Positions 12,705-22,503 of a DNA stretch of 41,509 nucleotides are shown piece after piece. The stretch comes from Thermodesulfovibrio sp. (GTDB taxonomy: Bacteria > Nitrospirota > Thermodesulfovibrionia > Thermodesulfovibrionales > Thermodesulfovibrionaceae). Made by a program: the position numbers and the translations under genes. The stretch is from contig JANXBR010000004.1 of the NCBI GenBank assembly GCA_025060625.1, forward strand, positions 1-41,509, written 5' to 3'. The stretch's first letter is position 1. Every line of letters begins with the position of its first letter. A model generated the notes under the pieces. That model worked only from the letters and a program-made list of their open reading frames with translations, had not been told where the DNA came from and ran no database searches.

Positions 12705-14450
12705 ATGGGCAATAAAATTTTAAGGGAAATCTGTTGGCTGTGTTACTGTGTTTTTCTATTGTTTTTTTGCTTTATAACAGGTGTCTATGGAGAGATTATT
12801 GCTAAACCAGGAACCTTTGATCACTTCCAGATTGATGCCCCAGATACATTAATAGCTGGTAATGAATATAAAATACACATTTTTGCTCAAGATGCATTTG
12901 GGAATGCTGTGAATATGCCTTCTGATAGTATTAAGGAGTATAGATTAATTATCAAGGGTTCTGCCGTAGCCTCTCCTCTACATATTAAGTCTAATGAAAT
13001 TACTCAGGCAGGTTTTCCAATAAAATTTAGAGGAGAAAGGGCAGAGGATATAGTAATAGCTCTATATGAACTTAACAGTCCTTTACCATTGATTGAGAAA
13101 AAAATAAAAATTTTGCCAGCAGAAATATCTCAGCTTATTATAAAAGTTCCTACTGTAGTAAGAGTTGGTAATTATTTTGAAGCAATTATTTCTGCTAATG
13201 ACCGATTTGGCAATGTTGTTTGTAAAGAGTTTAATCCAAAAGAGTTAAATTTATATATTAAAGGAGACATTTCTCCCCAGATAAAAGAGATTCAACATTT
13301 ATCTGATGGTTGTTTGGTTAAGGTTCAAATTATCTCAGAAAAAATCGGAGGTTTCTACATTGAAGCAGATTTATTAAATAAAAAAGTTACGGGCAAAAGT
13401 TCTAAGGTAGAAGTTTTAAATGGAACGGTGAACTCCTTTATTGTTAATGTGCCCGAAGAAGCTGTAGTAGATGAATTTTTTGATATAACTATATTAGCGA
13501 TTGATAGGTTTAATAATTTCGTTAAAGATTTTGCCACCCAAAAAGAAAAAATAGTAATAGAGGCACAGGGTAAGGGTTATATTTTCCCTTCTGAATTAAC
13601 ATCTTATGCTTTTTCAGATGGAAAGGCAAAATTAGCCCTTCGTTATGATAGACCTGAGGAAATTAGAATAGTAGTTAAAGTTGCAAATGACAATTCAATT
13701 AGAGGAGAAAGCAATGCTATAAAAATTGTTCCACCAAAAGTAAAAAGATTTGAAGTAATCTCACCTGATACAATCATTGCAGGACAGAAATTCAAAATAA
13801 AGATTATAGCTTATAATCATCTTGATAAAATTATGTCAAACTATAATTTATATGGCAATACAGTGAACTTAAAATCATCAGGTACAGGAACAATCATGCC
13901 AAATAAAATTCCACCATCAGAGTTTATAAATGGAGTTGCTACAGTTGAAGTAATGTATGATAAGGCAGAAAAGTTTGAAATTTTTGCAACCTTAGAGGAA
14001 AAGGAAGTTCCTTCAAAAGAAATAAAGGTTGCTGAAGAAAAAAAGATTGAAAAACCTAAAAAGATAGTTAAGAAGAAAGAAGTAAAAGAAAGTAAAACTA
14101 AAAAAAGAACAACAGCACAAAAATCTCAAACACTTGAGCTAAAGAATGTTTCTATTGTTGAAACAAAAAATGCCTCAACATTAACTCTTTTTATTCCAGG
14201 TATAGATAAACATGGTGGCTATTATCCAAGAACAAAAAAGGCTGGTACTACTATGTCGGTCATACTGGAAGTTTACCCTGTAAAAAATAAATTAGAAACA
14301 CCTATAAAGATTGACTCAGAATTTATAAAGGAAGTTTCTGTATCGGAGGAACAGAATAAAATAATTCTAAATATAACTTTAAAGAAACCTCTCAAATATC
14401 GCCTTTCAAAGAAAAAGGATGAACTCATAATGGAGTTCCGGAGAGGTTAA
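12705..14450 (+). CDS. Secreted protein with four Ig-like repeats, a Lys-rich linker and an AMIN-like C-terminal domain
   Basis: Signal peptide; four repeats beginning FDHFQIDAPDTLIAG, ISQLIIKVPTVVRVG, VNSFIVNVPEEAVVD and VKRFEVISPDTIIAG; KKIEKPKKIVKKKEVKESKTKK linker; C-terminus ...KPLKYRLSKKKDELIMEFRRG. Confidence 0.75.
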   Translation: MGNKILREICWLCYCVFLLFFCFITGVYGEIIAKPGTFDHFQIDAPDTLIAGNEYKIHIFAQDAFGNAVNMPSDSIKEYRLIIKGSAVASPLHIKSNEITQAGFPIKFRGERAEDIVIALYELNSPLPLIEKKIKILPAEISQLIIKVPTVVRVGNYFEAIISANDRFGNVVCKEFNPKELNLYIKGDISPQIKEIQHLSDGCLVKVQIISEKIGGFYIEADLLNKKVTGKSSKVEVLNGTVNSFIVNVPEEAVVDEFFDITILAIDRFNNFVKDFATQKEKIVIEAQGKGYIFPSELTSYAFSDGKAKLALRYDRPEEIRIVVKVANDNSIRGESNAIKIVPPKVKRFEVISPDTIIAGQKFKIKIIAYNHLDKIMSNYNLYGNTVNLKSSGTGTIMPNKIPPSEFINGVATVEVMYDKAEKFEIFATLEEKEVPSKEIKVAEEKKIEKPKKIVKKKEVKESKTKKRTTAQKSQTLELKNVSIVETKNASTLTLFIPGIDKHGGYYPRTKKAGTTMSVILEVYPVKNKLETPIKIDSEFIKEVSVSEEQNKIILNITLKKPLKYRLSKKKDELIMEFRRG

Positions 14451-15355
14451 TGGGTTTTTTTGACAAGCTTAAGGAAAAGTTAAGCAAGACAAAGCAACAC
14501 ATAGTTGAAAAAATAGAAGCAGTAATTCCTGTAGGAACTAAAATAGACGAATCAATAATAGAAGAGATTGAGGAAATTCTAATTTCTTCAGATGTGGGAG
14601 TACAGGCAACAGAAGAGATAACGAGTATACTAAGAAGAAAAATTAAAGAAGATAGAATTAAAGACGTTTCAGATGTAAAAATAGTTCTAAAAGAAGAGCT
14701 TATTAATCTCCTCAAAAATGAAACTTCTTTAAATTTAAAGAATAATCCTTCAATCATACTTGTTGTAGGAGTAAACGGAGTTGGTAAAACTACAACCATT
14801 GGTAAACTCGGATATAAATTTATTAGTGAAGGTAAAAGCGTAGTTTTTGCAGCGGCAGATACATTTAGGGCTGCAGCTATTGAACAGCTTGAAATCTGGG
14901 CAAAAAAAGTAGGAGCAGATATTATAAAACATAAAAGTGGTGCGGATCCTGCAGCTGTTGCCTTTGATGCATTGGAACATGCTAAGGCTAAAAATAAAGA
15001 TATAGTAATTATAGATACTGCAGGAAGGTTGCATACTAAATCTTCACTTATGGAAGAGTTAAAAAAGATCAATAGAGTTATGAAAAAGTCAATACCCAGT
15101 GCTCCTCATGAGACTTTGTTAATTTTAGATGCTACCACAGGACAGAATGCTGTTAGACAAGCCTCCTTATTCAATGAAGCTGTGGGACTCACCGGTGTTG
15201 TTGTTACAAAGCTTGATGGTACAGCAAAGGGCGGTGTTATTTTTGCTATAAAGAAGGAGATAGGAATTCCTATAAAATTAATTGGAATAGGCGAAGGAAT
15301 TGAAGATTTAAAAGAATTCATTCCAGAGGAGTTTGTAAAGGCTTTATTTGATTAA
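14450..15355 (+). CDS. ftsY: Signal recognition particle receptor FtsY (NG domain)
   Basis: VVGVNGVGKTTTIGKLG, AADTFRAAAIEQLEIWA, DTAGRLHTKSSLMEEL, TKLDGTAKGG; overlaps the upstream gene by 1 nt (TAATG). Confidence 0.97.
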   Translation: MGFFDKLKEKLSKTKQHIVEKIEAVIPVGTKIDESIIEEIEEILISSDVGVQATEEITSILRRKIKEDRIKDVSDVKIVLKEELINLLKNETSLNLKNNPSIILVVGVNGVGKTTTIGKLGYKFISEGKSVVFAAADTFRAAAIEQLEIWAKKVGADIIKHKSGADPAAVAFDALEHAKAKNKDIVIIDTAGRLHTKSSLMEELKKINRVMKKSIPSAPHETLLILDATTGQNAVRQASLFNEAVGLTGVVVTKLDGTAKGGVIFAIKKEIGIPIKLIGIGEGIEDLKEFIPEEFVKALFD

Positions 15356-15356
15356 A

Positions 15357-15430
<74 letters not shown>

Positions 15431-15473
15431 ATATTTTTTAATATAAACTAAAACTTTAAGAGTTGTCAAATCT

Positions 15474-16088
15474 ATGAAAATAGTTATCGCATCAAGAAAT
15501 AAAAAAAAGACAGAAGAGTTAAAAAGGATTTTGGAGGAACTTGATATCACCATTCTTTCAGTTGATGATTTTCATGGACTTGAAGAAGTACAGGAAGATG
15601 GACTAACTTTTGATGAAAATGCATTAAAAAAAGCCAGATATGTCTGTCAAAAAACTGGATTACCTTCTGTCTCAGATGACTCAGGCTTGGAGGTGGATCT
15701 ATTAGGAGGCAAGCCAGGTGTGAGATCAGCCAGATATGCAGGAGATAAAGCAACTGATGAGGATAACATAAAAAAACTTCTTGGAGCACTTGAAGGCGTC
15801 CCTTTAGAAAAAAGAACTGCCCGATTTGTTTGTTGCATTGCCCTGGTTTTTCCGGATGGAAAAGAATACATTTTCTGGGGCTATGTTAGAGGTAAGATCT
15901 CTGAACTACCAAGGGGATCACAGGGTTTTGGTTACGATCCTGTCTTCATACCCGATGGATTTGAAAAAACATTTGCTGAGATGCAACCATACGAAAAAGA
16001 TAAAATCAGCCATCGCAAAGAAGCACTTGACAAATTAAAGGATTTTTTGGTAAAATTTGTCGCAATTTATAAGCAAAACTTATTATAA
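15474..16088 (+). CDS. rdgB: XTP/dITP diphosphatase (RdgB/HAM1)
   Basis: [79 protein letters not shown]. Confidence 0.96.
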   Translation: MKIVIASRNKKKTEELKRILEELDITILSVDDFHGLEEVQEDGLTFDENALKKARYVCQKTGLPSVSDDSGLEVDLLGGKPGVRSARYAGDKATDEDNIKKLLGALEGVPLEKRTARFVCCIALVFPDGKEYIFWGYVRGKISELPRGSQGFGYDPVFIPDGFEKTFAEMQPYEKDKISHRKEALDKLKDFLVKFVAIYKQNLL

Positions 16089-16173
16089 AATTATAAAATT
16101 TAAGTTGCTTTTTAATTTATAATAGGTTAAATTATTAACCAAAAGTTTACTCTGACCCGAAAAGGAGGCTTCA

Positions 16174-16821
16174 ATGAGATTAGTATTCTTAGGTGCTCCA
16201 GGAGCAGGCAAGGGAACACAAGCAAAAAGACTTGTTGAGAAATATGGCATTCCCCAGATATCAACAGGTGATCTTCTAAGGGCAGCAGTCGCTGCAGGAA
16301 CTCCACTTGGTAAAGAAGCAAAAACATATATGGACAGAGGAGAGCTTGTACCTGACAGTGTAGTTTTAGGAATGGTTAAAGAAAGACTCTCTCAGGATGA
16401 TTGTAAAAAAGGATTTATTCTTGATGGTTTTCCAAGAAATGTTGCTCAGGCAGAATCTCTTGACAAAATGCTTTCTGAAATGAATATGCCATTAGATTTA
16501 GCTCTAAATCTTGATGTTCCTTTTGAAGATTTAATGAAAAGACTCACTGGAAGAAGAACTTGCAAATCCTGTGGACAGATGTACAATGTCTACTACTCTC
16601 CCTCAAAGGTTGAAGGTAAATGTGACAAATGTGGTGGTGAACTTTTCCAGAGAGATGATGATAAAGAGGAGACTATTAGAAAGAGACTTGAGGTATACAG
16701 AGCACAGACAGAACCTTTAATAGATTATTACTCCAAAAAGGGAATACTTAAAAATGTGGCTGGCACAGGTAATATAGATCAGATATTTAATAGCATCTGT
16801 GCAATTTTAGAAAAAAAGTAA
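16174..16821 (+). CDS. adk: Adenylate kinase with Cys4 zinc lid
   Basis: FLGAPGAGKGTQAKRL, DGFPRNVAQAE, CKSC...CDKC lid. Confidence 0.98.
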   Translation: MRLVFLGAPGAGKGTQAKRLVEKYGIPQISTGDLLRAAVAAGTPLGKEAKTYMDRGELVPDSVVLGMVKERLSQDDCKKGFILDGFPRNVAQAESLDKMLSEMNMPLDLALNLDVPFEDLMKRLTGRRTCKSCGQMYNVYYSPSKVEGKCDKCGGELFQRDDDKEETIRKRLEVYRAQTEPLIDYYSKKGILKNVAGTGNIDQIFNSICAILEKK

Positions 16822-16838
16822 ATTAAAGGAGGAAAGGT

Positions 16839-18224
16839 ATGCCAGAAGTAAGAATTAAGACTCTTCCCCCACCTCATGGTGGAAAGCTTGTTGAAAGGGT
16901 TGTCCGTGACCCACAGATGGCAAGAAAACTAATGGAAAAATGTTCTGCTGTCTATGATATCAAGCCCACTCTTTTTAAGGGAAATCCAGTAAGAAATGTT
17001 TACAGAGAAATTATGTCAGTATGCTATGGATTTTTTAGCCCTGTTGAAGGTTCTATGACAAAGGCTGACTTGGAGAGCGTTCTTGAAAGAAGAAGACTCA
17101 CAAGTGGTTGGGTATTCCCTTATCCAATTCTTTTTGATATTTCTGAAGAGGATTATAAAAAACTTGGAGTTGGAGCAGGTGATTGGCTCTTGATCAGGCT
17201 AAAGGGTGAGCCTTTTGCAATTCTTGAGATAGAAGAAGTATATGAAATTGTTCCAGGTGATGTAGCAGTAAGAACCTTTGGTACACCAGAGAAGAATCCT
17301 GAAGTTGTGAAGGTACCCTTTGATCAGAAACATACAGGATATAATATTTATTGCTCATTAAACCCAATTGTTTTGGCTGGTAAATATACCATTATAAATG
17401 AGCCTAAGTTTAGACCACCCTTTGATAGATTCTGGTATCCACCAAAGAGGGCAAGAGAAGAATTTGAGAAGAGAGGGTGGACAACAGTAATTGCCCACCA
17501 GACAAGAAATGTTCCCCACACTGGTCATGAAGCATTAATGAAAAATGCAGCCTATATTGGAGATGTAAAACCTTGTGATGGTATCGTGGTCAATGCAATA
17601 GTTGGTGCTAAGAGAATCGGAGATTTTCCAGATGAAGCAATCGTAGAAGGTCATGAAATGGTCCACCTTGCTGGCTATATTAAGCCAGAGCGTCATCTTG
17701 TAACATTTACACTTTGGGATATGAGATATGGAAATCCAATTGAATCACTTATTCATGCAGTAATCAGACAGAATATGGGAATATCCTTCCATATGTTTGG
17801 AAGAGACCATGCAGCACTTGGTGAATACTATGATATTTTCGCAACTCAGATACTGTGGTCAAAAGGTATTCCGAGCTTTGGATTTGAAGAGCCTCCATAT
17901 ATGGTAGATGGTGGATTCTACATTAGACCACAGAACATTGAAGAGTTCTGGTTCTGTCCAAAATGTAAAGAGTTTGCATACTCTGCAAACTGTTCACATA
18001 AAGGAATTTACTCAAGATACTCTGGCAGCTTCATAAGAGGACTTATTAATGAGGGTGTAATGCCACCTCCTGAAATTTATAGACCAGAGGTTTACAAGGT
18101 TGTTGTAAAGTGGTGGCAGAAATTCGGATATCCATTTAATAATGAGAAATATCTCAAAGAGAGAGAGGAGAGATTAGAGGTTGATCTCCCTCATATGGAA
18201 CTTCCAGCTCATCTAAAAAAATAA
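16839..18224 (+). CDS. sat: Sulfate adenylyltransferase
   Basis: AHQTRNVPHTGHEALMKNA, GRDHAALGEYYD, C-terminal FCPKCKEFAYSANCSH zinc site. Confidence 0.97.
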   Translation: MPEVRIKTLPPPHGGKLVERVVRDPQMARKLMEKCSAVYDIKPTLFKGNPVRNVYREIMSVCYGFFSPVEGSMTKADLESVLERRRLTSGWVFPYPILFDISEEDYKKLGVGAGDWLLIRLKGEPFAILEIEEVYEIVPGDVAVRTFGTPEKNPEVVKVPFDQKHTGYNIYCSLNPIVLAGKYTIINEPKFRPPFDRFWYPPKRAREEFEKRGWTTVIAHQTRNVPHTGHEALMKNAAYIGDVKPCDGIVVNAIVGAKRIGDFPDEAIVEGHEMVHLAGYIKPERHLVTFTLWDMRYGNPIESLIHAVIRQNMGISFHMFGRDHAALGEYYDIFATQILWSKGIPSFGFEEPPYMVDGGFYIRPQNIEEFWFCPKCKEFAYSANCSHKGIYSRYSGSFIRGLINEGVMPPPEIYRPEVYKVVVKWWQKFGYPFNNEKYLKEREERLEVDLPHMELPAHLKK

Positions 18225-18236
18225 AGGAGGTGAATA

Positions 18237-18641
18237 ATGGCTAAGTATTTTGGCGTAATAATTGATGAAAAAAGAATGGCAGCAATAAAGGGTACCCCCC
18301 TTGAGGACAAAGTTCAATCTATTTTTGGTGGAGCCTTAAGAAGATTAGTTATTGAAGTATCTGATGAACTTGGTCAGAAGGTTATTGATCAGTTTACAAA
18401 GGCAAGATTTGATGCAAGAGGTTACATTGAAGAGACCCCAGCAGCATTTAAGAGGGCAGTCTTTAAAAGAATTGCTGAAATGAAAGATCTTTCAGAAGCA
18501 GTAATTAAGAAGGTTCTTGAAGAGGATCTTGATAAGGTGAAAGAAGAAGCAGCAAAGGAAGACAAAGAGCTTCCAGTTCCCGACATTGATATAAGTGATG
18601 TGCTGGAGTTACAAAAAAATCCAGTACAAAAGCCAGCATAA
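18237..18641 (+). CDS. Small uncharacterised protein encoded between sat and aprB
   Basis: 134 aa, strong SD (AAAGGAGGTG), 12 nt after sat and 25 nt before aprB; basic N-terminal half and acidic C-terminal half. Confidence 0.8.
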   Translation: MAKYFGVIIDEKRMAAIKGTPLEDKVQSIFGGALRRLVIEVSDELGQKVIDQFTKARFDARGYIEETPAAFKRAVFKRIAEMKDLSEAVIKKVLEEDLDKVKEEAAKEDKELPVPDIDISDVLELQKNPVQKPA

Positions 18642-18666
18642 TAAAAAACAAAAAGGAGGTTAAGCT

Positions 18667-19095
18667 ATGCCAAGTTTTGTAATTACTGAGAAGTGCGACG
18701 GCTGTAAAGCACAAGACAAAACAGCATGTCAGTACATCTGTCCAAATGATCTTATGACTCTGGACAGAGAGAAGATGAAGGCTTACAATCAGGAACCAGA
18801 GCAGTGCTGGGAGTGTTACAACTGCGTTAAAATCTGCCCACAGCAGGCAATTGAGGTAAGAGGTTATGCTGATTTCTGTCCCCTTGGTGCAAGTGTTATA
18901 CCAATGAGAGGACAGGATGCTATAATGTGGACAATTAAATTCAGAAATGGTGCAATTAAGAGATTCAAATTCCCAATAAGAACAACACCTGAGGGCTACT
19001 GGAAGGCAGAAAATATTTATGAGGGATTACCTGAGCCTGATTATTCAAAGATTAAAGGTCCTGGTTTCTTTAACTATGAAGCCAGAAAAGAGTAA
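18667..19095 (+). CDS. aprB: Adenylylsulfate (APS) reductase beta subunit
   Basis: MPSFVITEKCDGCKAQDKTACQYICPNDLM and CWECYNCVKICPQQAIEVRGYADF. Confidence 0.97.
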   Translation: MPSFVITEKCDGCKAQDKTACQYICPNDLMTLDREKMKAYNQEPEQCWECYNCVKICPQQAIEVRGYADFCPLGASVIPMRGQDAIMWTIKFRNGAIKRFKFPIRTTPEGYWKAENIYEGLPEPDYSKIKGPGFFNYEARKE

Positions 19096-19118
19096 AAAAT
19101 AAAGAAGGAGGTATAAAG

Positions 19119-21107
19119 ATGGAAAAAGAGACTTGCACATTTTCATACTGTCAGAGACCAGAAATAACTGAGGTAGATACTGATTTTCTTATAATCGGTG
19201 GTGGTATGGCTGGTGCTGGAGCTGCATATGAGGCTGCAAGATGGGCAACACCAAAGGGACTCAAGGTAACACTTGTTGACAAAGCAGCAATGGACCGTTC
19301 TGGTGCTGTGGCAATGGGTCTTAGTGCTATTAACACATATATTGGTGAGAATAAGGTTGAGGACTATGTAAGATATGTCCGTGCAGACCTTATGGGAATT
19401 ATTCGTGAAGACCTTGTCTATGACCTTGGAAGACATGTTGATAACTCAGTTCATATGTTTGAGGAATGGGGACTTCCCATCTGGAAAAAGGGTGCCGATG
19501 GTTGGTCAAGAGATGGTTTCCAGGCAAGAGATGAAGGAATCCCATCATTAAAAGATGGTGGAACACCTTGCCGTTCTGGTAAATGGCAGATCATGATAAA
19601 CGGTGAATCCTATAAGGTTATCGTTGCCGAGGCTGGAAAGGCAGCTCTTGAATATAATAGAAAAGCAACTGGACAGGCTCAGAATCTCTTTGAAAGAGTA
19701 TTTATCACAAGACTTGTTAGAGATGCAAATGATCCAAAGAGAATGGCAGGTGCAATCGGCTTTAGTGTAAGAGAGAATAAGGTTTATCTCTTCAAAGCAA
19801 AGGCAATTCTTATTGCATGTGGTGGAGCTGTTAATGTATTCAGACCAAGATCCACAAAAGAAGGTATGGGTAGAGCTTGGTATCCAGTATGGAACTCTGG
19901 TTCAGGATACTATCTTGGAATGACCGCTGGAGCAGAGATGACAATGATGGAAAACAGATTTGTTCCAGCAAGATTTAAGGATGGATATGGTCCAGTTGGT
20001 GCATGGTTCCTCTTCTTCAAAGCAAAAGCAACGAATGCTCTTGGCGAAGACTACTGTGCAAAGGACACACCAGAGTTTAAGGATGCAGTTCAGAGATATG
20101 GAAAATGGGCAGAGGCTCTTGGAACTGCAATAAGAAACCATCTTATGATGCAAACAATGAAGCAGGGTAAGGGTCCTGTATTAATGAATACACATATTGC
20201 TATGCAGGAACTTGCAAAGCAGATGGATGCAAAGAGATTTAAACATCTTGAAGCAGAAGCTTGGGAAGACTTCCTTGATATGTGTATTGGTCAGGCAGGA
20301 CTCTGGGCAGCAAATAATGTTGAACCAGATAAGGTTCCATCAGAGATTATGCCAACAGAGCCTTATCTCCTTGGTTCTCATGCTGGATGTGCAGGATTCT
20401 GGGTAAGTGGACCTGGAGACATTCCTGGAGCACCTGCAGAGTGGTTCTGGGGTTATAACAGAATGGGAACTGTTCCTGGTCTTTTCTTTGCAGGTGACGT
20501 AGTTGGTGCCTCAGGACATAAATTCTCTTCAGGTTCTCATGCTGAAGGAAGAATTGCAGCAAAAGCTGCTATTGCCTTCATACTTGACAATCCTGGATAT
20601 ACTCCAACCATTGGAGAAGACATTAATGCTCTTGCAGCAGAGATGTATCTCCCATTTGAGATATACGAGAAGTATAAGACTTACTCCACTGATCCAAAGG
20701 TCAATCCATACTACATTAAACCTGATATGTATCAGGCAAGACTTATGAAGATTGCTGATGAATACTTCGGTGGAATTGGAACATGGTATATGACCTCTAA
20801 GACCATGATTGAGGAAGGACTTAAGAAGCTTCAACTTCTCAAAGAGGATGCTAATAAACTCGCAGCATCTAACCTTCATGAGCTTCTCCGTTGCTGGGAA
20901 AACTATCATAGAACTCTTGCTCTTGAGGCTCATGCAAGACACATCCTCTTTAGAGAAGAATCCCGTTATCCTGGTTACTACTACAGAGGCGACTTTGACT
21001 TTGTTGATGATAACAATTGGCGTTGCTTTGTCAACTCAGTCTATGATCCAGCAACAGATACATTTACAATTAAGAAAGTCCCATACGTTCAGATCATTCC
21101 TGATTAA
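19119..21107 (+). CDS. aprA: Adenylylsulfate (APS) reductase alpha subunit
   Basis: FLIIGGGMAGAGAAYEA FAD motif, MDRSGAVAMGLSAIN, GSHAGCAGFWVSGP. Confidence 0.98.
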   Translation: MEKETCTFSYCQRPEITEVDTDFLIIGGGMAGAGAAYEAARWATPKGLKVTLVDKAAMDRSGAVAMGLSAINTYIGENKVEDYVRYVRADLMGIIREDLVYDLGRHVDNSVHMFEEWGLPIWKKGADGWSRDGFQARDEGIPSLKDGGTPCRSGKWQIMINGESYKVIVAEAGKAALEYNRKATGQAQNLFERVFITRLVRDANDPKRMAGAIGFSVRENKVYLFKAKAILIACGGAVNVFRPRSTKEGMGRAWYPVWNSGSGYYLGMTAGAEMTMMENRFVPARFKDGYGPVGAWFLFFKAKATNALGEDYCAKDTPEFKDAVQRYGKWAEALGTAIRNHLMMQTMKQGKGPVLMNTHIAMQELAKQMDAKRFKHLEAEAWEDFLDMCIGQAGLWAANNVEPDKVPSEIMPTEPYLLGSHAGCAGFWVSGPGDIPGAPAEWFWGYNRMGTVPGLFFAGDVVGASGHKFSSGSHAEGRIAAKAAIAFILDNPGYTPTIGEDINALAAEMYLPFEIYEKYKTYSTDPKVNPYYIKPDMYQARLMKIADEYFGGIGTWYMTSKTMIEEGLKKLQLLKEDANKLAASNLHELLRCWENYHRTLALEAHARHILFREESRYPGYYYRGDFDFVDDNNWRCFVNSVYDPATDTFTIKKVPYVQIIPD

Positions 21108-21120
21108 TATGAGGGTATAC

Positions 21121-21163
21121 AAGGGAGGGAGCGACTTCCCTCCCTTTAAATTCTTCTTTTTAG
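21121..21163 (+). terminator. Rho-independent-like hairpin after aprA
   Basis: AAGGGAGGGA-GCGACT-TCCCTCCCTT followed by a T-rich tract (TTCTTCTTTTT). Confidence 0.8.
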
Positions 21164-21172
21164 GTTTTAATT

Positions 21173-21213
21173 AAAAATTCGTAATGCAGCCTAAAGCTGT
21201 GTTACGAATTTTT
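21173..21213. repeat. Long inverted repeat (hairpin) between aprA and qmoA
   Basis: AAAAATTCGTAATGCAGC-CTAAA-GCTGTGTTACGAATTTTT; about 18 bp near-perfect stem. Confidence 0.8.
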
Positions 21214-21246
21214 ATGTTTAAGATAATTCAATAAAGGAGGCTGAGA

Positions 21247-22500
21247 ATGCATCATAATGGTAGCCCTAATCGTATCTTGGTCATTGGTGGGGGATTTAGT
21301 GGTTTGACTGCTGCAGTTGAGGCTGCCGAGACAGGTGCAGAAGTAATAATTGTTGAAAAAAATTCCTATCTCGGTGGAAGAGTTGCTCAACTAAATAAAT
21401 ATTTCCCAAAAATCTGCCCACCCTTATGCGGTCTTGAGATTAATTATCGGCGTATAAAAGTAAATCCACAGATAAAATTTTATACAATGGCTCAGATTGA
21501 ATCAATTTCTGGTTCACCAGGTGACTATAATGTAAAAATAAAGATCAATCCAAGATATGTAAATGAAAACTGTACTGCCTGTAATGCTTGCTCTGAAGTA
21601 TGCCCTGCAGAAAGGGAAAATGATTTTAATTTTGGACTTAACAAGACAAAAGCAATTTATCTGCCTTTTGAACAGGCTTTCCCATTGAGATATGTTTTGG
21701 ACAGGGTAGCTTGTCCAAAGGACTGTCCTGCACCTTGTGTTGAAGCATGCAAATATAATGCTATTGATTTAAATATGCAGAGTGAGACAATAGAAGTGAA
21801 AGTTAATTCAATTGTTGTGGCAACAGGTTGGAAACCCTATGATGCAGGGAAAATAGATAATTTAGGCTTTGGTAAGGTTAAAAATGTAGTTACAAACATG
21901 ATGTTTGAAAGGCTTGCTTCAAAGAATGGTCCAACTGGTGGAAAAATTTTAAGACCTTCTGATAGTAAACCTGTTGAAAAGATTGCTTTTGTTCAGTGTG
22001 CAGGAAGTAGAGATGAAAATCATCTACCTTTCTGTTCCTATATCTGTTGTCTTGCCTCTTTGAAGCATACACTTTACTTAAAAGAACAAAATCCTGATGC
22101 TGAGGTTTATATTTATTATATTGACATAAGAACACCTGGTAGATATGAGAAGTTTTTCAATCAGGTTAAGGAGCAAGGTGGGGTTAATTTAATTAAGGGT
22201 AAAGTGGCAGCTATTGAACAGGATACAGAGTCAGATGATGTAATGGTCACAGTAGAGGATATGCTTAATATGCAGAAGATTAAACAAAAGGTAGATATGG
22301 TTGTTCTTGCCACAGGAATGCAACCAGAGGGTTTGGAGTTCAAGGTTCCAGGGATTAAGTATGCCATAGATGGTTTTGTCGTTGAGGCTGAGGGTATATA
22401 TTCTGCTGGATGTGCGAAAAACCCGATGGATGTGGCAGGTTGTGGAAAAGACTCCACAGGCGCAGCCCTCAAGGCAATTCAGATTGGTGTAAGGAGGTAA
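21247..22500 (+). CDS. qmoA: Quinone-interacting membrane-bound oxidoreductase subunit A (HdrA-like)
   Basis: VIGGGFSGLTAAVEAAETG, CTACNACSEVCPAERENDF, adjacent to aprBA and followed by qmoB. Confidence 0.95.
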   Translation: MHHNGSPNRILVIGGGFSGLTAAVEAAETGAEVIIVEKNSYLGGRVAQLNKYFPKICPPLCGLEINYRRIKVNPQIKFYTMAQIESISGSPGDYNVKIKINPRYVNENCTACNACSEVCPAERENDFNFGLNKTKAIYLPFEQAFPLRYVLDRVACPKDCPAPCVEACKYNAIDLNMQSETIEVKVNSIVVATGWKPYDAGKIDNLGFGKVKNVVTNMMFERLASKNGPTGGKILRPSDSKPVEKIAFVQCAGSRDENHLPFCSYICCLASLKHTLYLKEQNPDAEVYIYYIDIRTPGRYEKFFNQVKEQGGVNLIKGKVAAIEQDTESDDVMVTVEDMLNMQKIKQKVDMVVLATGMQPEGLEFKVPGIKYAIDGFVVEAEGIYSAGCAKNPMDVAGCGKDSTGAALKAIQIGVRR

Positions 22501-22503
22501 CCC

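Noticed and set aside
14425-15072. Antisense ORF of 215 aa opposite ftsY
   Set aside because: Ser/Leu-rich shadow of a highly conserved ftsY frame; no SD or recognisable domain.
20529-20942. Antisense ORF of 137 aa and other overlapping ORFs inside aprA
   Set aside because: All lie inside a well-supported aprA; translations show no family signal.
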